DNA of 64,000 nucleotides from Parelaphostrongylus tenuis. Taxonomy: Eukaryota > Nematoda > Chromadorea > Rhabditida > Metastrongylidae. The notes below the pieces were generated by a model. That model ran no database searches. It was not told the origin of the DNA and was given only the letters and a program-made list of their open reading frames with translations. Where the stretch lies: positions 248,001-312,000 of the forward strand of contig JAHQIW010004583.1 of the NCBI GenBank assembly GCA_019055375.1, read 5' to 3'. The translations under genes and the position numbers were made by a program. How positions within the stretch are numbered: the stretch's first letter is position 1; each line of letters opens with the position of its first letter. Positions 58,741-64,000 of this stretch are shown piece by piece.

Positions 58741-59139
58741 GACGCGCACGACACGCCCCGCGCTCACTCATCCACGCGTAGGCTCTAATTTATTGATTTT
58801 CAAAACAATCGCGACCTCTAAGTTGACCATGAAAGGGATAGGATTGAATATGGCACACAATCAGCGACCATTAGGTGGAAGAACGATGTATAAAGGACTG
58901 ATATGTTTTGTTTATCGACAACAAAGTTTTTGAAAACATAGAACAAGGCAAGGTCAGGTCATGCAGAAGAATATAGCAGTTTTAAGCCTATGTACTCCCA
59001 GTTATCTAGTTTTCTGCCAAAAAATTGCAGCTAAACATATTTCGTGGCGGAGGTTGAAGATTTGAGAACTTCATCCAGAGGTATGCGAAAGTCCGTGTTT
59101 CATTTCTCACTATGGCTACGCTATTTTGAATCGCTTGAG
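58741..59139. other. Upstream of the putative promoter, nothing else recognised
   Basis: A 64-codon plus frame (58739-58933) overlaps the promoter antisense and is probably chance. Confidence 0.4.
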
Positions 59140-59570
59140 CAAAATTGCTAGTTCTTTATTTCTTTCTCTTCTGGCAACACTAGACTGGCAGCTTTCTAAT
59201 GAAGCTTTCTAATTTCTTCAAACATATGCAACAAATATATCAGTTCCTCAACAATATTCTTCTCTTTCTCTGGCTTGTTAGGCTAGATTCATGTTGTGCC
59301 ACATGTCGCAACATCAACTGTGGGTAATGAAACCTTTATGCAAAAATATTAATGCAACAATAACAACCAACAACATAAATTAACGTACATGGTAAAATTT
59401 AACAGTACACCAAGACAACATAAGAGATAAGGAAAGAAAGTAATTATGAAACACTCATCAGTGAAGTAGTGTGCGGAGTTTAACAATCACAGCAATACAT
59501 ATTATTCACATGACAATATCGCCACAAACAGTGCCCAAATTGAGGTAGAAATATGTAGTATCTAGGAACT
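59140..59570 (+). repeat. Dispersed repeat D, partial copy
   Basis: Matches 45.62-46.05 kb: cttctctttctctggc, gttaggctagattc, gcaacaataacaaccaac. Confidence 0.6.
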
Positions 59571-60578
59571 AGATTTAAATCGCGGTACAATGAAAAGATT
59601 TGCCTTTTTTCGGAAAATATTTGGAAATTTCATAAAAATTTTGCGCAATCTTTTCAGGTATTCTCGAGAATACTCAAATGTTTCATTAATTTCCTCCCAA
59701 TGGAAAATTCAATCGTTGCTTTTCTTATTTGGGTACTTTAGCCCAGTTATTGATCGCAACTGCGTAGCGGTCTTCACCAGTGAAACAGCATCCTGGCTCC
59801 TCCCATTTCATGTGCCTCAACCTTCTTCTAAAAACTTTGTGCATTATTGAGTTTCTAGAAACATTAATCGGTTACCGATACGAGCATTAATTTGTTTCAA
59901 GCAAAGAAAAACGGAAAAATAGTAAGTGATCTCAAAAAAATTGTGAAATACAATCGTAAAGACGTGAAATGAACAAAATGTCGTGATTTTCAGAAATGTA
60001 TTAGCTGGTAATGCACGAAGAAATACGATACACAAGTCTTCGAAAACGAGCTAAGGCTAAAACATAGTAATAAACAAACCATCCACTTCCATCCACACAT
60101 AATTAGGGTATTGCCATAGAACACAGGGAATAGATATGTTGCAAGGCTATTTCATACTGAAAAGTTGAAAGTAATCTTCCGAATACAAAATGCGGTAGAA
60201 ATGTAAAAAGTCGTGGAGTGGAGTATAACGGAGAATGATAACGTGAATACATGACTATGATACAGCGAAAGTTTACTATGAAATCCAGTGTAAGACTGAT
60301 ACAAAAAAGTTGCCATATCGTGAAAATTAGAGAAATTATGAAGCTCACCTACCCCATTTTTCCGCCGTATGTCTGATACCGTCGGATCTATTTCATAGCT
60401 GACCTCATCCTTTAGAGCTCCTTCAACTCTTACCGGCGCCGATAAATTTTTCTGCCTTCAGAATGATATTGGAAAGAGCGAAGAAAGCAAAAAAAAACTG
60501 GCCCTGTACAGGCATGGAATTAAGAGATTAGCGAACAGGTTCATATCAATAGCCAAAAGCGTTTTTAAAAGACTGAGG
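59571..60578. other. Stretch without recognised features
   Basis: Frames at 59590-59850 (plus) and 60103-60348 (minus) are hydrophobic and AT-driven, without start context or motif. Confidence 0.4.
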
Positions 60579-60635
60579 AAAAATTGCTTCAATGACTGAC
60601 GTTCGAGGAAAAATTATTTCAATGATTGAGCATCT
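60579..60635. repeat. Tandem duplication, about 30 bp x 2
   Basis: gaggaaaaattgcttcaatg recurs 30 bases later as gaggaaaaattatttcaatg. Confidence 0.8.
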
Positions 60636-60689
60636 ATTACAAACTATTCAAATGGGACTATATGTCTTACAGTAACTGAGGAGACCTTG

Positions 60690-61060
60690 AATCTATCACG
60701 ACATGGACCTGACTCCACCACATCGATTAGATCATTCATCGTGAAAGAATAAACAGACTTGCACACTGTTGCCTAGTTAGGGACACACCAGCAAGGCGTT
60801 ACGACTCTAGGCAGAGTACCAAATCTCACATAGTTTCTATTTATACGCTGTTTGTGTATACTGTGCTAACCGTGTTTATTATTAACTAAGGTGCTACAGG
60901 TACAAGCAGCTCGTCACTTAGCTCTGAACCAACTTCTTACGACGTTTTGCATATCTGTACCGCATTAACCCATCAATACCGTGTACACCTCCTTTGTACC
61001 TCTAACCCACAACGTGGCAACGCTGGACGGTCCGCTCCACCTCCTTTGCATCTCTAACAT
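60690..61060 (+). repeat. Dispersed repeat G, copy 2
   Basis: Plus-strand partner of 27.79-28.13 kb. Ends with a near-duplicate of cacctcctttg..cctctaac (60987 and 61039). Confidence 0.7.
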
Positions 61061-61136
61061 CTAAGTGAGAAGGCACTCAATGTATTATTGTATTATTTTA
61101 ATTGTATTATCGCTGTTATTTCCTCGAATGTACTAC

Positions 61137-61257
61137 ATATATACAAATATATATATATATATTCATATATGTATTATATACATACATATATACATATACG
61201 TATATAATACAATAACAACGATAATATATAGCATAGTAGAGGAAATAACAGCGATAT

Positions 61258-61311
<54 letters not shown>

Positions 61312-61322
61312 TATATATTATA
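61137..61322. repeat. TA-rich microsatellite cluster
   Basis: Two TA tracts (61147-61165 and 61260-61320) separated by a TA-rich palindromic spacer. The frames through it (YIYI runs on both strands) are artefacts. Confidence 0.95.
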
Positions 61323-61324
61323 TA

Positions 61325-61505
61325 TATGAATGGGGGCACCGTGGCCGAGAGTTGTGATGGTCGTCGCGGCGCGCGTGGAGCCGAGCTCCACCACCCCCAA
61401 CTTTCTTCGACAGTCAACAATAACAACGCCACAGCAAGGCTGTCCTCGAGTTTGCAAGGAGACTCGCTCGACCAATACTCTACGCCGTTCAAGAAGAAGG
61501 TGAAA
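61325..61505. other. GC-rich hairpin-forming segment between TA tracts
   Basis: About 180 bp of unusually high GC in AT-rich surroundings. It contains gtggagccgagctccac (7-bp stem, 3-base loop), and an outer tgggggcaccgtgg that can pair with ccaccaccccca. The phrase gtggccgag matches the start of an A box of leucine or serine tRNAs, but no B box follows. Function unknown. Confidence 0.45.
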
Positions 61506-61605
61506 ATGAATTGAATGCTAGAAGTACTGAATCTGCACTGTGAAAAAGAAATGCTGTGAAGACGGATCAAATAAATAAATGAAATAAATATTCAATTAAA
61601 TGAAT

Positions 61606-61622
61606 ATATATATATATATATA
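61606..61622. repeat. TA microsatellite
   Basis: Short TA tract. Confidence 0.9.
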
Positions 61623-61819
61623 TGACATCGTTATAAGCAGAAAAAAACAACAATAATACAATAATACATTCATTGCGATAACACCGAGAGTTAATGATGC
61701 AGAGGAAGTGTAACCACGTTCCCGAATATAATTTAACGAATATTACATAAGAAGCACAACATAGAAATATGAGATATGAGAATTCGTCGTTAAAACTGTT
61801 TTCAGTTCTTTCTGATCAA

Positions 61820-62700
61820 GTAAGAGGAATGGAAAAATCGATCTCATTGGCTGGAGAAAAAGTTTTCATTTTAAAGCACCCCTTTATAACGCTGTAACCT
61901 ACAAAATGAAATCCTGTTTCACAAAAACCACACGCTTGTTTCTCTTATCTCAATCATAATTCCCAGAAAAAAGCTCCTTCCTCAGAGTGCGAGCACAAAC
62001 TATAGCTTAAGATTCACTGACTCAAAAATTTACTTGCTTTGTCAAAAGCTCTTCTGACCTTTTGATTTTCTCTGGTCCTTTGATTTGTGCTTTAAACCAC
62101 GCCGGACAGAGCTCTTTCTTCAGATTAATAGTAATCATCTGACAGCGTAATGTTTTCTAATTATTTTTATATTTTTTCTGAGCAAAGCGATTATTTTCCG
62201 GAAATACAATTTAGCAGGGAAAATATCACCGAGTTTTACACTTTAGGTAACGTTGTTTACAAGCTATTCGACAAGGAGAGGGCCACGTCAGGAGCGAGTG
62301 GGGCGTGGAAAGGGCGGGGCGAGGCAGAACGATCAATATTTCGTTGTTCAATTGGGAACTTTACTTTAGCTTTGAAAAAAACTCCAGATAAAACAAGCGA
62401 GTAAGACATTACGAAACTTCCTCTACACACTGATATGATTCTCGGCTTCCAGCGAATTATACGCAAGGCGAAAGACGAGTATGAAGCATAATGTTTGATC
62501 TAGATGCTACAGCGTTGGAAAGGGGTCTTTTAAAAAATTGGCAAGTCGGGACTGTAGTCTCAAGTTTCGGATTTCAAATATTACTAGCATTTCTATGTAA
62601 AAATCCCCTCCAGCGACTGAGATCGGTTTTTCATTTATTCCCTCCTAAGAGAGGACTTCGTTTACTTTTCGGCTACACTTTATGATTCTACTCTACTACT
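61820..62700 (+). repeat. Dispersed repeat family B, copy 4
   Basis: Blocks ctcattggctggagaaaaag, ccctttataacgctgtaa, gacagagctctttc, attattttccggaaat, gttgtttac, gggcggggcgaggcagaac and gatgctacagcgtt follow the order seen at 5.82-6.83 kb. Small frames within are not conserved between copies. Confidence 0.7.
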
Positions 62701-62929
62701 ATCTTACAATGAATTGAATACCATAATAAGCCAAAAGCTCACTAAGATAATCAATTGGCACGAATAAATAGTACCTACCCCACTGAATCATTATACGCGG
62801 CAAAACACGTGGACAGGCTGACGCGTCAATGAAATTCTCTAAACAGCTGGAGCGCCCAAGTTAATCGTTGAGAGTTCCTGAATAAAGTTATTTTACATCT
62901 TTTACTTCTGAATATGCATTCATTGAACA
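62701..62929. other. Short unassigned gap
   Basis: Nothing recognised. Confidence 0.4.
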
Positions 62930-63160
62930 AATAAACAGACCAAGGAAAACGCGCGACGAATCAGTAATAGAAGAAATTTACAATAACACAAACAAGATGC
63001 ATAACCAAGGTTCCCACCTTCACTCGAAATGTGCTGTCGTCTGGTAGGCCGAAATTTGCTGATATCGTATCTCTCTCCGACGTCGACTTGCGTCACTTCG
63101 AGTAGGAGACACTGGTAGCGGTGTGCACTCCGCCGCCTGAGTCTGTGAGACACTTGATTA
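62930..63160 (-). repeat. Exon-like dispersed repeat F, copy 2
   Basis: Minus-strand partner of 27.43-27.72 kb. Here the block runs ctcacag|actcaggcggcgg to agtgaag|gtgggaa, so it looks like an exon with acceptor and donor. The frame crossing it is open for 110 codons (63252-62920). The other copy has stops in that frame. Could be a decayed gene family member or a non-coding repeat. Confidence 0.45.
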
Positions 63161-63469
63161 GCATGGTTGAACATAAAGAAAAGATCCTCAATAAAAACAA
63201 AAAAGTCAAAAGGAGCTTCGGGATATTCTCTACCTTTGATCTTCAAAAACATTCAGAGGCATTTCTCTGAATGTTCCGATGTACTTTTAGCAATACTTGG
63301 TCCTAATGAAAACTGATTTAGGTACTTTTCGAAATGTCGAATAGTCCGCTCCAATGATTGAATTTTCTCAAACGAACTTTTTCAAGCATCAAGCGTTAAA
63401 ACAAAGTTGTTTATAGAAATTGTGGCGTACAGCACGCAAGAAAAATCGATAGCAATTATCCAACAGTAT
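63161..63469. other. Short unassigned stretch
   Basis: Nothing recognised. Confidence 0.4.
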
Positions 63470-63590
63470 TCAGTGATATGCAAAACTGTGGACGTCAGGC
63501 CGAACTGGAACCCACATTTTACCCTTGCCGAAGCGCGCGCTGACTATTGCACTACCGGCGCTCCTCTCATGCCACCACTCTTTTTATGAT
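63470..63590 (-). repeat. tRNA-like foldback/SINE element, copy D
   Basis: Minus strand: agagtggtggcatgagagg, A-box-like tagtgcaatagtcagcgc, core gggtaaaatgtgggttccag, then cctgacg and agttttgcatatcactg, the same 3' end as copy A. Confidence 0.6.
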
Positions 63591-63839
63591 ACAACACAAC
63601 GATCTGTCACCAACCAACCGTAAGCACTGTGACCTTGCAACCACAAAGGGGCTTTGAGCACAGCTACGATGGCAAATAGATATTGGATATGTGTATAATC
63701 AACGGAAATCCTCTTATTACTTTGAATGTTTTTGAGCGAGGTCTATAAAAAAGTGGTCGAATAGAGAGGTATGATTCATTTTAGTAGTCATAAGCTCAAC
63801 TGCTGATCTCTTCAATGTCAAGGGATTCTATCGCCTGAC

Positions 63840-64000
63840 GTTCGGTAATTCATTACTCGGCGTCGATTCCTTAATAGAGGAGCGTAGCCTCAAGGATCGG
63901 CTGAACAGAGGGATTGTGCCACTGCAGAGTCCTGGAGCACCAAAAAAGCGCCTGTCTAGCACTCAGATCACAAACAGCTGAAAAATATCATAACATTGTC
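63840..64000 (+). repeat. Foldback family arm, cut by window end
   Basis: tcggcgtcgattcctt and aggatcggctgaac match the right arm of foldback element 3 (34233-34295). Confidence 0.55.

Noticed and set aside
59590..59850. 86-codon plus frame
   Set aside because: AT-driven phenylalanine-rich sequence without motif. A neighbouring repeat D copy suggests non-coding DNA.
61065..61570. ORFs of 149 and 102 codons with long YIYI runs
   Set aside because: They arise from the TA microsatellite. The non-repetitive part shows no protein-like signal.
1..64000. CRISPR array, bacterial operon, rRNA or complete tRNA gene
   Set aside because: No regularly spaced identical repeats, no ribosome-binding-site-led gene strings, no rRNA blocks, and the tRNA-like cores lack an intact cloverleaf with an anticodon arm.

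Overview
The window reads as nuclear DNA of a nematode, most likely a strongylid (hookworm-like, clade V). This is inferred from three things. Its non-LTR retrotransposons encode the RTE-type endonuclease/reverse transcriptase common in strongylid genomes. The two best host gene models have introns of about 50-60 nt and TTTTCAG/ATTTTAG acceptors. The sequence is AT-rich, gene-poor and full of short degenerate repeats. No bacterial operon, rRNA operon, CRISPR array or virus is visible, and every product name comes from reading motifs, not from a database search.

Left part (1-21 kb): a 132-codon ORF of unknown function sits at the left edge. Two mariner transposase remnants lie back to back at 3.1-4.0 kb. 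An old RTE copy on the minus strand is split by a 1 kb dispersed repeat (5.7-7.95 kb), and further RTE debris lies at 9.4-9.9 and 15.1-15.7 kb. A compact three-exon gene on the minus strand (16.2-16.9 kb, 128 aa) has a splice acceptor just upstream of its ATG and an AATAAA 17 nt after its stop. Foldback elements occupy 18.6-19.3 kb.

Centre (21-44 kb): RTE copy 1 (21.8-24.8 kb, plus), RTE copy 2 (29.1-32.4 kb, minus, nearly full length) and the 5'-truncated RTE copy 3 (42.6-43.5 kb, minus) belong to one family and all keep the same 3' end. Just right of copy 2, at 32.72-33.39 kb, a four-exon plus-strand model matches the N-terminal DDT/WHIM region of the chromatin remodelling factor RSF1. It is the only host gene I can name. 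Mariner-superfamily remnants lie at 35.5 and 38.7-39.8 kb, and three long inverted-repeat (foldback) elements are present, one of them nested in another repeat.

Right part (44-64 kb): mostly old non-coding dispersed repeats that pair with one another or with repeats further left, one mariner remnant (56.4-56.95 kb), and a TATA-containing promoter with a first exon on the minus strand (58.66-58.74 kb).

The most unusual signal is a short dispersed element with at least seven copies. It has a tRNA-like core (A-box-like and B-box-like motifs and a shared stretch tgaaatgcgggttc), and in its best copy (2.03-2.14 kb) the core sits between complementary ends. It may be a Pol III-type SINE or a foldback element that captured one. 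All autonomous elements seen carry stops or frameshifts, so none appears active.
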